From Seison nebaliae (Eukaryota > Rotifera > Pararotatoria > Seisonacea > Seisonidae), in the NCBI GenBank assembly GCA_023231475.1, contig JALJEE010000208.1:1-64000 (forward strand): DNA of 64,000 nucleotides, read 5' to 3'. A program made the position numbers and the translations under genes. The number at the start of each line of letters is the position of its first letter. Positions within the stretch are counted from its first letter, which is position 1. Below the pieces are notes generated by a model, which searched no databases, was not told the origin of the DNA, and saw nothing but the letters and a program-made list of their open reading frames with translations. This document shows positions 1 to 10,965 of the stretch, piece by piece.

Positions 1-1
1 T

Positions 2-163
2 GAAGATATTCGAAAAAATTTTCAATTAACTCCGAATAAAAAAAACTGCAAATGTATCATTGAAGAAGACAGCGGAATTTGCCACAAAGTCGTCAAAAAA
101 GCTACCGTTAGTCATATGAAGCAACACATTAGAACGAATCATAGAAATTTTGAGATTCATTAG
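2..163 (+). CDS. 3' end of a zinc-finger (BED/C2H2-like) protein, partial
   Basis: This open frame enters from the left edge and stops at TAG 161-163, giving 53 residues of a C-terminus. It contains closely spaced cysteines (CKC and ICHK) followed by H-MKQ-H-IRTN-H, the spacing of a C2H2 or BED zinc finger; the final H-x4-H is typical of BED fingers. BED fingers occur in hAT transposases and in host chromatin proteins derived from them, so the rest of the gene to the left could be either. An exon boundary within the fragment cannot be excluded. Function is unknown beyond probable nucleic-acid binding. Confidence 0.45.
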   Translation, partial: EDIRKNFQLTPNKKNCKCIIEEDSGICHKVVKKATVSHMKQHIRTNHRNFEIH

Positions 164-592
164 TTTATTGAATTACTATTGAACAATAATTTTTTATAAA
201 CTTTTCTTTGAAGAATAATATGAGGAAATTTTATGAATGTGCTCAAGTAATTGAGCGGAGAAGTAAAAATGAGTGGTATTTGACGTATTGGTGATAGGAG
301 AAGAGCTAAAAGTGATAAAGAACTAAAAAGGAAAAGTGAGCTTTAGAAATTAATTTTAGAGTTTGCTACTTCTACTCCAATTGGGAATATGAGAAGATGT
401 CAATTATATATGAAGAGAATAGACATAAGCTTCATTTTCTATTGATAAATGAGAGAAGAAGGTTCATTGTCGAATTGTGTGAATATTTGAGAATGAACGC
501 GAAAATTTTATTTAAATAATAAATAAAAAGGAATTTGATAATTTTTTTCTGTTCATATTTAAAATTTGAGAAGTGATTAATTATTGAGAGGA
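164..592. other. intergenic, no gene seen
   Basis: AT-rich flank between the zinc-finger fragment and the PLEKHA8-like gene. Only short non-coding frames are present. It probably holds the promoter and 5' UTR of the downstream cluster, but no clear TATA box or element was recognised. Confidence 0.5.
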
Positions 593-2305
593 ATGAGTAG
601 AAACAATATTCCAACAACTAACACCAGTTCAATGTCAACATCGACCATGTCAACAAAAGAATTATTGCCACAATATCAGGGAACATTGTGGAAATGGACT
701 AATTATTGGGGATTGTGGCAACCCAGATGGTTCGCTTTACGCAACAATGTCCTCAGTTATTATCTCAATCAATCCGAACAAGAAAGTGGTTGTCGTGGTT
801 CGATTCAATTGGAAGGTGGTGAATTACGATCTCATTCTGCTGATCCACTTCGATTCGACATATTAATTCCATCTGAGAATAATAATGGATATTGTTTGAA
901 AGCGGCTAATACGAAAGAACGTCAAATTTGGTTAACAGTTTTGGGATCGTCGAAATTACAAGCGAGTAATGTGAAATTTGTGGAATCGCGCATTACTCCC
1001 GCAATTCTTCCCTTAACGAATAATAATAATGATATGCCAAAAGTTCATCAATCGACATCTCCTTTAACTGTGGCGACGACGACAATGATGTCAAGTGGAA
1101 ATGGGAAAGATAACGAATCGAAGAAAAGTGCTTTATCATATCTTTCACCGACGAATGTGGAACAATCGGTAACAGATCAATTGATAACATTGAAGAAGAG
1201 AGAAGATGAATTGAGAATTTATTCACAACAATTAGCGAGAGATATAAAAAAGTTGAAGGAATCGGTTGTGGACGAAGCTCAAGTCGACGTAAAATTACTC
1301 GACAAACAGATATGTAGTATTGGTGACACTTGTGACGTATTTGTGAATTGTATCGAAGATTGTGTAGAAATCATTCATAATGAACGAGCACAACTCCATC
1401 TCCATATTTCTGCTCCATATCATCGTTCCGATTCGCCAAATTCTGTCCGAACATCCATCGACACAATTATCAATTTAAAATCGAATAAAGAAAAGAAGAA
1501 TGAAGAGAATGAAGAGAATAGAAAAGATGAAGATAAAGAAGAGAATATTACACTTTATCAATCAGCCGAAACGAGACGAATAGAAGAATTACGTCAACTT
1601 AATTTGCCTTATATCAAGAATTTCTTCAATGGACGATTACAATCCTTTAAATTGGTATTGAAGACAGATGATCCGAACAAGACACGAATCGACACTCAAC
1701 TATTCTTTGATGCCATCGGAAAATTAGTAGAAGTGTTCGACATTTTTCAAACGGTGTCCGTCGTACCAATTCAGTCAGATATTAACGGGAATGTAAAGAA
1801 ACTTCAAGTCTTTACTGAAAAGAATCCACAACGATATGAACATGATCTATTCGATTTGGTGAGAGATGAAATGGAAAAGAATACACAATTTAATGCAAAT
1901 TCAGCGACTGATGCCATTTTGTGGTTGAAGAGAACTTTGAGATTTCTTCATTCTCTTCTTCATTCCTTCACAGAAGGCGTCTTTGATGACCACATCAAAC
2001 AAAGTATTCAATCATTAACATTAAAACAATGTGCACAGAAAGCGTATACATCTGTCCTCAAGCCATATCATAATTGGATCACTAGAAGTGTCTTTTCCAT
2101 CGCATTCAACTCATTACCATATCGTGACGATTTCCTTCAACGTTTATTAATCGATGAGATACCAGAAGGTGAAAAACAATTATTCGTCGAACAATCGATT
2201 TGTCGAGACATTCTCATGTTCTGCGAAGAGTTGCATCCACTTCTTTTGGAACTCGACGAATTTTATTTGAAAAACGATCTCGAATCAAGAGACATTCTCA
2301 CATAA
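593..2305 (+). CDS. PLEKHA8: PH + glycolipid-transfer domain protein (FAPP2/PLEKHA8-like)
   Basis: Single exon, about 570 residues. The frame is open slightly further upstream only through TTG, so ATG 593 is taken as start. A pleckstrin homology domain lies near residues 27-125 (GTLWKWTNYWGLWQPRWF opening, KAANTKERQIWLTVL end helix). A coiled, charged linker follows. A GLTP domain fills residues 335-560: LFFDAIGKLVEVFDIF, PIQSDINGNVKKL, the Trp of WLKRTLRF and the His of PYHNWITR correspond to the residues that grip the glycolipid headgroup in GLTP proteins. FAPP2 binds PI4P at the trans-Golgi and transfers glucosylceramide. It is the first gene of a tight plus-strand trio, so it may lead a polycistronic unit. 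Family assignment is secure; FAPP2 rather than another PH-GLTP protein is inferred from the domain order. Confidence 0.88.
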   Translation: MSRNNIPTTNTSSMSTSTMSTKELLPQYQGTLWKWTNYWGLWQPRWFALRNNVLSYYLNQSEQESGCRGSIQLEGGELRSHSADPLRFDILIPSENNNGYCLKAANTKERQIWLTVLGSSKLQASNVKFVESRITPAILPLTNNNNDMPKVHQSTSPLTVATTTMMSSGNGKDNESKKSALSYLSPTNVEQSVTDQLITLKKREDELRIYSQQLARDIKKLKESVVDEAQVDVKLLDKQICSIGDTCDVFVNCIEDCVEIIHNERAQLHLHISAPYHRSDSPNSVRTSIDTIINLKSNKEKKNEENEENRKDEDKEENITLYQSAETRRIEELRQLNLPYIKNFFNGRLQSFKLVLKTDDPNKTRIDTQLFFDAIGKLVEVFDIFQTVSVVPIQSDINGNVKKLQVFTEKNPQRYEHDLFDLVRDEMEKNTQFNANSATDAILWLKRTLRFLHSLLHSFTEGVFDDHIKQSIQSLTLKQCAQKAYTSVLKPYHNWITRSVFSIAFNSLPYRDDFLQRLLIDEIPEGEKQLFVEQSICRDILMFCEELHPLLLELDEFYLKNDLESRDILT

Positions 2306-2439
2306 ACTTTATTCAACGATAGAATTATCATTTCCTTTCCGTCATATAAAATTTCATATTCCTTTTCATCAACAATCCATTTTTCTCTTTCTATTCTATT
2401 ATTTATTTATTTTTGACTCGTTTTCATTCTTAAAAATTT

Positions 2440-2441
2440 AG
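2440..2441 (+). promoter_or_regulatory. candidate 3' splice or trans-splice acceptor before mL46
   Basis: A T-rich tract covering about 2370-2440 ends in AAATTTAG, with AG at 2440-2441, nine bases before ATG 2451. There is no coding exon to join upstream because the preceding gene stops at 2305. A 5' UTR intron or a spliced-leader acceptor would both explain it. Confidence 0.4.
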
Positions 2442-2450
2442 ATCATTTCT

Positions 2451-3206
2451 ATGACTTTCCCATCAGCCAATTCTGCCGTTCGAACGGTATTAAATGGCGG
2501 CATTATATTGAGAAGATGGCCACTTGTCACTTCTCCCTTAAATCAAATTGAGAAGAAAATGATGAATGAACAGAAATTAATTGAAGATGAAAAAAGTTTC
2601 AAATCACTTCACGAATTACGTCATGAACAAGATCAACGATCAACTTCCAGCGTCGTCTTGGAAACGGCGAAAGATTTCCAATTGAAATGTCAGAAAGAAC
2701 ATGATACATTCTTCGGAAAGTTTGAGAGAGAATCGATTGATTCATCTGAGTACAATTCAGCTGAAATGGCACCAAATGAGAACATTTATCTCACCATCAA
2801 ATATAATCATTCGAAATATTTCTCATTTCCTTTTTTCCCATCGTCAACCATGTCAGATCAACAACAATCATTACACGATTTAACATTAAATCGATTCAAA
2901 GAAAGTTTTAAATTAAATCGTATGAGAATCAAATCTTTAGGCTCACACGTTCCATCTTTCCACTATTCTTATCGTTATCATTCACCGATTGATGGAAATG
3001 TATTGAATCATCTCTTCTTCCATAAATTCCAATTAGAGTTGGAGAATAATCATTTATTTAATCGATATCTTCAATCCGATAATATTATTGAATCGAATAA
3101 CAACAAAAATAATATAGAAATGATGAAATGGATGACAATTAAGGAGATGGGAAAGAATTTCCATCCGAAATTTTGGAAGAAATTTTCTAGAACTATTTTC
3201 ACTTAA
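2451..3206 (+). CDS. MRPL46: mitochondrial ribosomal protein mL46
   Basis: Single exon, 251 residues, close to the usual length. The N-terminus (GGIILRRWPLVTSPL, then an IEDEKS and HELR segment) matches the family opening with its 'LQRPPVV ... IERS ... DHELR' pattern. The middle (ENIYLTIKY, HYSYRY, LFFHKFQL) matches the degenerate Nudix core, and the C-terminus (WMTIKEMGKNFHPKFWKKF) matches the conserved W-x-T-x-x-E-L-G...PK ending. mL46 is a structural protein of the mitochondrial large subunit; its Nudix fold has no known hydrolase activity, and no complete Nudix box is seen here. It lies 145 nt after the PLEKHA8-like stop and 88 nt before MRGBP, on the same strand. Confidence 0.8.
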   Translation: MTFPSANSAVRTVLNGGIILRRWPLVTSPLNQIEKKMMNEQKLIEDEKSFKSLHELRHEQDQRSTSSVVLETAKDFQLKCQKEHDTFFGKFERESIDSSEYNSAEMAPNENIYLTIKYNHSKYFSFPFFPSSTMSDQQQSLHDLTLNRFKESFKLNRMRIKSLGSHVPSFHYSYRYHSPIDGNVLNHLFFHKFQLELENNHLFNRYLQSDNIIESNNNKNNIEMMKWMTIKEMGKNFHPKFWKKFSRTIFT

Positions 3207-3281
3207 ATTTCTCACTTTTCTCATATTGTTTTCAGAATAAATATCATTTTCTCTCCAACGTCTCATTTAATTTCTTCTTTC

Positions 3282-3283
3282 AG
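3282..3283 (+). promoter_or_regulatory. candidate trans-splice acceptor before MRGBP
   Basis: A pyrimidine-rich run ends in TTTCTTCTTTCAG (AG 3282-3283), eleven bases before ATG 3295. The upstream gene stops only 76 nt earlier, leaving little room for a promoter plus first exon. This supports processing from a polycistronic transcript, but it is not proof. Confidence 0.45.
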
Positions 3284-3294
3284 AATTTCATGTC

Positions 3295-3794
3295 ATGACA
3301 GAAATTAATGAATTAGATGAGATTTGTATTTTACGTGCATTCTTATGTCAACGACCATTTGGAGCGAGTCAACATTTCGATATGATACAAACTCATCATC
3401 TTCTCACCAAAATGAATCCAAACACATCCGTCGACGTGAATACTATGTGGAATTATTTAGGGAAACGTTTCGACATCAATTCCATCGTTTCTTTCCTCCT
3501 TCTCCTATTTTTGATTTATAAATTGATTTTTAGGGAAATTCAATTCCGTTACCAATGGAACTGGATTTTTATTCTAAAAAATCCGCAAACGATTTTCTTC
3601 CCTTTCATGAATATTATCAGTCCATGACAACACATCTACCACAAATCGTAAAGAAACCAACTCAAATCTCCGTTCAATCCCCACAAAAAACGAATCGGAT
3701 CACTCGATCGAAGAAATTGAAGGAGTTGGAGGAGACGGTCGTTTCTCCCACAGTCACCATTTCCAGTTTGAGAAAGAGCCGAAGAAACCATTGA
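3295..3794 (+). CDS. MRGBP: MRG-binding protein (MRGBP / Eaf7)
   Basis: Two exons: 3295-3486 and 3534-3794, joined by a 47-nt phase-0 intron (GTTTCT...TTTTAG); 150 residues. The N-terminal region carries the MRGBP fold: ILRAFLCQRPFGASQHFDM, then TMWNYLGKRFDI, then after the splice SIPLPMELDFY, aligning with 'LFHAMLGHKPVGVNRHFHM', 'VIWDHLSTMYDM' and 'ILPFP' of the vertebrate protein as remembered. The C-terminus is basic and low-complexity. MRGBP/Eaf7 bridges MRG15 to the NuA4/TIP60 histone acetyltransferase. ATG 3290 in another frame stops after two codons, so ATG 3295 is used. Third member of the plus-strand cluster. Confidence 0.8.
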
Positions 3795-4270
3795 AAAAAA
3801 GAAAGAAAGAATGAATGAATAATTTTTCAAATTTTTAAAAAAATCCAAATTATTTCAAACTCAATTTTTTTTTTATTCATGACGAATCCCCACGGGGTAA
3901 ATTAGAAAGAAAAAAAGATAACTCCTTAAAGGGGTTATTTAAAATAAGATTGCTATCCGACAGAAATATCGAAACTCGAGATCATCGATAACGTCCCATC
4001 AAGTGAAAACGGATAATTTATCGCGTAATAACGACAGAAAAACTAAAGAGGCGACGAGAAGTCTTCGCATTGTGTATAAGATGGAACTGGAAAAGTTGAA
4101 ATGCGGACAGAGTCAATTATTTAAATGTCATTATTCATGGAAATGATAAAATTTTTTTTTTGGTTTCTTTCTCATAAAGAAATCATGCAAATGAATATTA
4201 CTTTTAATTGACTTGTTGATTTGTAAAATATATAAGAAACATTTTATTTTCATCCTTCTATTACCCTCCA
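3795..4270. other. intergenic with a small hairpin
   Basis: Between MRGBP and the secreted-protein gene. At 3918-3938 an 8-bp stem with one G-U pair and a TTAAA loop can form; a short CCC/GGG inverted pair lies nearby at 3888-3897. The segment 3950-4110 is more GC-balanced than its surroundings but has no long frame. No known RNA family was recognised. Confidence 0.3.
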
Positions 4271-7200
4271 ATGAATATCCTTTTTCAATTATTCTTCTAC
4301 TTCTTCTCTTTGTTAGTGATAATAATCGAGAGTAAAAATTCGAATATCCGTTTCATTTCCACCGATGTACTCCAATCGTTTATTCGATTGAAAAATGATA
4401 AATTGAATAAAGAGAAACAGAATTTATTCTCCAATTTGAAGAATGTGAAAATTGGCCATCGTCAGAAGAGTAATCGAGGATTGCAACGTAAATTCCGAGC
4501 CGCCATCTGGTCCAATTATCCGATAACTGACGAATTTAATGAAGAGGATGGATTTTATTCATTTGAAGATGATCCTCAAGAATTGATGAAAGGACCTGAT
4601 TTCTCCAAATCTATAATTTCTCCTTCCAAACCTCAAACTTATACGTTTGATATGAATGAACGAAATTCCATCATTAACACTAACGAACAAGTCATCTATA
4701 ATCTCTTGGATGAAATGAGAAGTAAAAAGGTCGATAACGTCACTTCCCCAATTACTTTGATTGATAATAGATTGGATAAACAACCATCACACGACCAATA
4801 TAAACCAGTGAATTCGAATAAGAATTTAGGAAAATCAGGAATAATTCAATTCTCTCAACCGAAAAATTTAATTAACCAGAAACAAGAAACAATTAAATTA
4901 GTTCCACCGAAACCCAATTTCTCACATGGTCATCTTCAGAAAATCGGGAAATTTAACGATTTTCAAATCAAAGCAAACGTACCTGAACCGGCTAACTTCG
5001 GCAAAGTGCGATTAATAAAGAAACCCGAAGATTTTTTCAAAATCAACGAAAATAAAAAATATGGTAGTTTGGAGAAAGTGGAACACTTTCCTCAAATCGA
5101 CAAATACACTAAAATGAACATTTTGAAAAAAACGAAAAATATTCATGAACGGAAACAATCGAAAACTTTTCAGAATTTTGGAAGATTTAACGATTTCCAA
5201 TTATTGGAAAAACCGGGACGTTTCGAACAATTACAAAAGGCAGATATCATGTCGGAGTTTGGAGGACATGAAAGTGTTGGAAAATTTCAGCCGATTGATA
5301 CGGTTTCCATATCGACTAATTCAAAACCGAAAAACGATTTCTTATTGACTGTTAGTGAAAAAGAAAAAGTGAATAATAAAAGTCAATCGTTGTCAACTAA
5401 AGGAGAGAAAACTGGAAAGATGGGTCGATTACGAAATGGAAAATTGAACAAATATATGATAAAGAAAATCAAAGCGGAGAGGAAGATGACACTCTATCGA
5501 TTACAAGCAGCTGATATTGGTGAGTAAATCTTCTTTTATTCATCATCTTTAACTTATCCATATGTTGAATATTCTTAATATGATTAAGAAAAATCGAAAT
5601 TTATTTTAAAAAGTTTTTTTCTTCGGATCTCCCTAAAAATGTTCTTGATTTGTTCTATTTCAAATTCGAATGAATTTCGGTGTAAATTTAGAAAGAAAAA
5701 ATATCAATTGAAATAATCATTTTTCTTCTTCTAGTGAATATAATTTGGAAGAAATTAAAAGAATTACAACGTGTCGATCATTATGGTTGGTAATCTTTTT
5801 TTTTTAAACTAATTTTCTTCATAACATTCTATTCCAGATTCTCATGGTAGTAATTTATTGAAAGTTTCATTACTTTTGAAAAAATATGAAAGAAGTTAAT
5901 TTTTATTTAAATATTTCATTCTATTATTCATCTGAAAAGTCATTGAGAAAATTGACGATTTGAAAAGCAATCATCAATTCGCTTTAAAGATGATAAGTTT
6001 TATTTGTGATAATTCTACTGATCATTTAGATGATGTTAAAATAGGAAAAGAGAACAAGAAAATGAAAGCAGTCTTCTATTCTGACAATCGATCGAAATAT
6101 TCCTTCGATTTGAATAAATTGAGAGATATGAAAAATCTAAAAAAATCAAGTAGGAATCCGATATGAGAATGTGAAATTTTAGTTTGTTTTCAGAATTGGA
6201 GATTCTCGATAAGAAACTCGCATTGGCGAACAAAGAGAGATCGAGCAAAAGCGAACATTTTGATGATTACGAGAGACGAATAAGAAAATTAGAAAGACAA
6301 TTAGATAATGTTCATAAAAGTTCTCCATTTTCTTATTAGATAATGAATGAGATGATTAAACTATTTAGAAATTGAACTAGTTGAAGATTTCAGATTTAAT
6401 CCTCAACTTTACGATGCTTACAAGAAGAAACGTTTCTTTTCTTTTCTTTTTACCAATCAAATTATCTTTCTCAGTTCCAGAAGAGTTTGATATGGAAATG
6501 AAAGAATTAAGTTTGCTAATTAATTTAATAATTTAATTAATTTCATTATTAGATCTCAAAATGGAACATTTGGACAAGAAGATTTCTGACTTTGATAAAA
6601 AATTTATGCTGATCGAAATGAGTTTCCATTCACTTCTTTTTCTTTCGCTCATTTCTCAGTTCGAGAGAAACGTGGAGCTTTCAAGAATTTTTCATATTCG
6701 AAAGAATCGATGGAACGACTTGGTTAATAATTTATCAATGATAAATGAAAATTTAACTTTCTATTATTTTTAGATAGTGAAATTGAGGAGAAGAGTATCA
6801 TCATGAAGAACAAGAGAGCTGAAGTGACTACAGCGAAAGAAAGTTAGACAAGTGCGAATAATTCGATATGGCTACTTGAAACATTTTAGTCTTAAAAGAA
6901 GCTCTAGATAAATTTACAGGAACGAAAGAACGAGTAGCAGAATTATGTTAATTTAAAATAATTTTTGATTTAATTCCTAATGAAATTTGTTAGATAAAAT
7001 CAAAATCGGTTTACAATCCGAAACGACAGCGATAGGAAAGAGTTTGAAGCTAATGAAAGAAGGTTCACCGTTTTCTTACCAATTTCCATTTGACCACCCC
7101 TACTCAATTGTAGCGTCAACAAATTATACAAAACTGATCGTGGAAAGAAATGGGAAGTTGCTGGTATTAAATGCCGAGAATGATCGAACGTCAAATATAA

Positions 7201-8927
7201 TGGATGAGATCATACAATTACATATCGATAAATCGAATGGTTCTCAAACCGATAAGCTTATGTGTCATTAACAATTTTTATTTTTTAGAATTCAACAGTT
7301 TAAATAAAACGATGAAAGACTTGATGAAAACTCTGAAGGATCTCATCCTCCAATCACAACAGATCAACGGTCAAGGCAACAAAGATTTAGTGGTGATGCT
7401 CAAATGTTTCTTCTTCCTCTTTCTCAAATGTCAACTCACTTGAATTTACGTAGATATAAAGACGATTTTCCCATTAATCGATGCAACGAATTTTGCTGGT
7501 TTTTATTTTACGTTTGAACTAATTGTTATTTTTGAATTTTTATAGGAACAAATGTCGACACAAATTCATTAATTATCATAGCGAAAAATGGTTTCCCTTC
7601 ATTAAATCTTCGATTTGTTCAATGTCTTTCTATTAGAATTGGCGATGTTGAATTTGACTTATTTGGAATTACTCCCGAAATATGCGAAGAATTGTTAGAA
7701 TTCTTCTTCCCCCCATTGGACATCTCATTATCGACATATAATCTCATTAAATAATTTTCAGTAGGTGCAACATATAAAAAAGTTTATAAGAATACGTTAG
7801 TCTTCCCAAAAGATTTGACGACCGTTCCGAACAATTTCACTCAACTTTTCCAACGATCAACGCCCACCGATGAAATTCTTTCCACACTGGGCAGTTATAT
7901 TTTGGTTAAGGATAAGAAAGAAACATTAAAATTATTTTTTCAGAAAAACCAATAAATGAATTGAAAGTATTCAATGTGAGTTTAGGCAAATATAAAAAAT
8001 CTTTAAGTTATCTTCATGTTTGAGAATTGAGGAATTGCAAATTTTTAGATTCGACCAAGAACTTATTGAAAGAGAGTATGAAATTGAATGGGGAAAGCTA
8101 TCCGGATTATTGGAAACGAGAACTGAAATTGTTCAAAGGAACTCGAGCTGAATTGACAGCGACAATGAAGAAAGATATCATCATTTATAGTCTAAATACT
8201 GTAGATCAGATTTTAGCATTAGATTCAGATAAAACCAAAAATCTTATTAAACTCCGAATGAAGTGAATATTTTCATTTTGTTAATTTCATTCTAATAACT
8301 TCCTAGAGCTCAAATTGTTAACAATAACGGTGGTTGGAAAGCATTTGAAGATATGGACGATGCTAAATTAACTGAATTCTTCGGCACAGCAGTTACAACA
8401 CCCGACGTTTTCGTACTCTTATATGAAGGTTTCCAATCGACTAATGAATTAAGAATTATAATTATTCTATTGCAGAGGCAAATGTATTAGACTCACCTCT
8501 CAATATGGCGATCGAAGCTCCTCCACTCAAATTCTTTCCACCTATTTGGGAGAATACCTTTTCCATTTCAAGTGCTGTCAACTACATTTATCCCGATTCC
8601 CGTACGGTGACAACGGCGGAAACAGTTCCTGTAGCATCAGGGGAAACATTCGAAAATTCATTAACGACAGTATCAGATGCGCAAAAGAAAGATATCGATT
8701 TTTATGGGAAGAATATGGCCGTGCCGTATACTATCGTCTATCAGAGATTAACAACATCACCCAAAGATCGATTACATATGTATTTGAAGCCGGGAGCAGT
8801 TGCGAAAAAACTGATAGGAGCCACGGACGAAACGATCGACTTTTACGGTAAAATTATAGTAGATCGAACGGTTGCCATTCCATTAGGAAAAGAATTGGTT
8901 TGTGGAGTGCTTTACACCGATAAGTAA
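4271..8927 (+). CDS. large secreted multi-exon protein, family unknown
   Basis: Exon 1 (4271-5519) starts with a signal peptide (MNILFQLFFYFFSLLVIII). It contains a loose repeat built on GKF/GRF-NDFQ (KIGKFNDFQI, NFGRFNDFQLLEKPGRF, NFGKVRLI, VGKFQPI). Phase-consistent exons follow at 5735-5785, 5838-5894, 5940-6149 and 6194-about 6300, coding a charged coiled-coil-like stretch. The 3' end is also consistent: an exon ending 8262, then 8307-8428, then 8476-8927, with 44- and 47-nt introns. The stretch 6300-8020 holds many short exon-like frames between TTTAG/TTCAG acceptors that I could not order. The terminal exon has two copies of an IDFYGK motif. No family was recognised; one gene or two adjacent genes are both possible. 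Confidence 0.5.
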
Positions 8928-9097
8928 TCGACGAATTTAAATTTGCGACGAATATGACCACAACTTCAAACATCAAGTGCAATAATTAGATGCATGTGCT
9001 CTCATGAGAATTATTTAAAACAAAATAAATTTTAATTTAATTTAAAAATAATTTAATGTTGAAATTCAATTTTGAAAGTTACTGGAAAGTGTTCGAA

Positions 9098-9526
9098 TTA
9101 AAACAATCTCTTCGAATATTCCTTCATCAAACTCTTCACTTCTTTCTCCAATATCTTGAACTTATTACGTACGGTCTTTCTATCCTCCACCGCATTTGTA
9201 TACTTAACATTAACATCTGCCAACTGTTTTTCGAGAGTGAAATAACTTTGCTCTAATGTAGGAACGTCGTATGATTGACGATTGGCACTAGCCACTACAT
9301 TCTCAGTATTACTACCACGTTCCTGATAGACGGGCTCTTGGGGAAGTGGAAACAAGTGTGACATTATTTCCATTATTCGGTCAGAGAGAACGATGTTGAG
9401 TAAGTAGAAGATAAGTAGAATTGCCAAGTATATCATCAGAATATAGTTACCTGCTGATGGTATGACATTCTCCTCGGCAACTACCGTATAATTGAAGGAT
9501 TGATGAGTTGGTACGAATTGCATCAT
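9098..9526 (-). CDS. small single-pass membrane coiled-coil protein
   Basis: Reads leftward from ATG 9526 (the second of the ATG pair is 9523) to 9098, 142 residues. One hydrophobic segment at about residues 26-46 (YILMIYLAILLIFYLLNIVL) is followed by a Pro-containing stretch and a coiled coil (about residues 92-140) rich in Lys, Glu and Leu. The frame stays open upstream, but that part is an F/L-rich translation of a probable 5' leader. A TATATAAA match lies about 115 nt upstream of the start. The layout (short lumenal N-terminus, one TM, cytosolic coiled coil) suggests an organelle-membrane adaptor. No family assigned. Confidence 0.5.
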   Translation of the reverse strand: MMQFVPTHQSFNYTVVAEENVIPSAGNYILMIYLAILLIFYLLNIVLSDRIMEIMSHLFPLPQEPVYQERGSNTENVVASANRQSYDVPTLEQSYFTLEKQLADVNVKYTNAVEDRKTVRNKFKILEKEVKSLMKEYSKRLF

Positions 9527-10965
9527 TCCCAAACCAACCTTTTCAAAATCAAACAAAGAAAAAGAAAACAACGAAACAAAAAGAAAAAGAAAACTACAAA
9601 CTAAAACTAAAAAGTGAAGAAATAAGATAAAATGCCTTCGTTTATATAGTGCGCAATTGGGCGAAGTGAAAAACGAATTAATTTCGACTAATTTTTCGAT
9701 TGTCCCAATTAGAAGAAAGACGAATTCATTTTTTTTCTTTCTCATTTCACTTTTAACTATTATTCATGTGAAGTATTGAAGCATTCATTTACACCTGAAC
9801 GATAAGTAGAGAGGAAAGAGAATATTTCGGACATACGTAAATGAATTGGAAGAAGAACATCTTCAAGAAGAAACATCAATATCCATCCAAACTTGTCTAA
9901 TTCGATTGGAAAGGATATTGAAAGATTCGTTTGTGATGAGAGAATTGCCAAGAAAAGTTATACAGGAGTTATGAGAATTGAAGGGAAAAATGAGAACTAG
10001 TCCACATTTCCACCAATGTGCAATACATACGAATAGTTTCATGTATAAAAAGAAGAATAGAATTATATTTCATAATTAGCATTCGGATAATTCATGCATT
10101 AATTTTAGTATAAAAAGAAATTTTTTCTTTTTATATCTTACTCACACGCGCAAGAGAGAAATCATCCTAATTCTTTCCTAATTCTATTTGACATTGTTCC
10201 TACAAATAAATATTGTTGATCTTCTCTCCCATATGATGATATTTATCGGAGAATTCCATTCCATCGTTTCGTGACATAATTTGAGGCAAGTCGACTTATG
10301 AATTCTGTAAGCGATTCTTGTCTAACATTTACCTATCGTTCTATTATTCTCCTTTTATCAATTCATTTTTCCTTTTGTGTTTTTCATGGAATATTCTCTA
10401 TGAGTCATCTCTCCTTTCTCTTCTAACATCTTCAAGATGATATGAAGAAAATGGAAGATACATATGCACCATTTTCCCTTTTCATCATTTTGCATCATTC
10501 ACATCAATATATGGGAAGGGAGATGAGGGAGAACTTGATAAAACAATCGAATATCAAACAGCTGTTGCGAATTAGAAAGAAGAAATTTTTTCTTTTCACG
10601 AAAATAATAATTATTATCATTTTAATGTTTCGATATAATTAAGTCGGCGATTTGATCGTTTGACGAATTAGATTTCAATCAAAAATTTCATATTTTACGA
10701 ACATATTAAGAGAGAATTGTGAGAATCGGCAATCAGTCCGAAAAATGAGAGCCTCATCCATGTGTGAACGACAAGTTCCCATGGACTTTGCTATCAATCG
10801 ACCTTTCCGCCATCTCAATTGATTGAACGGAAGAGGAGGAGGAGGACGATGACAAAATGGAATTCCTTTGAACATTCTTCATTTTCTTTTTCATTTTATT
10901 TACTCATCAGATATTCTTTCCATCTTCTATGTCACATAAATGATGTTCAATAACTTCTAAACGTC
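9527..10965. other. intergenic region
   Basis: About 1.4 kb between divergent genes (minus-strand membrane protein, plus-strand CDK inhibitor). Only short, compositionally biased frames occur. It presumably carries both promoters; apart from the TATA-like box nothing specific was identified. Confidence 0.4.
9641..9648 (-). promoter_or_regulatory. TATA-like box
   Basis: TATATAAA on the minus strand, about 115 nt upstream of ATG 9526. It supports transcription beginning around 9610-9620 and argues that the upstream open frame is leader sequence. Confidence 0.35.

Noticed and set aside
9527-9745. N-terminal extension of the membrane coiled-coil protein
   Set aside because: Its F/L-rich translation overlaps a TATATAAA element and lies upstream of the first good ATG pair, so it is treated as promoter and leader.
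10675-10875. Minus-strand 66-codon frame with a poly-Pro run
   Set aside because: The Pro run is a translated simple GAGGAGG tract; no splice partners or family match.
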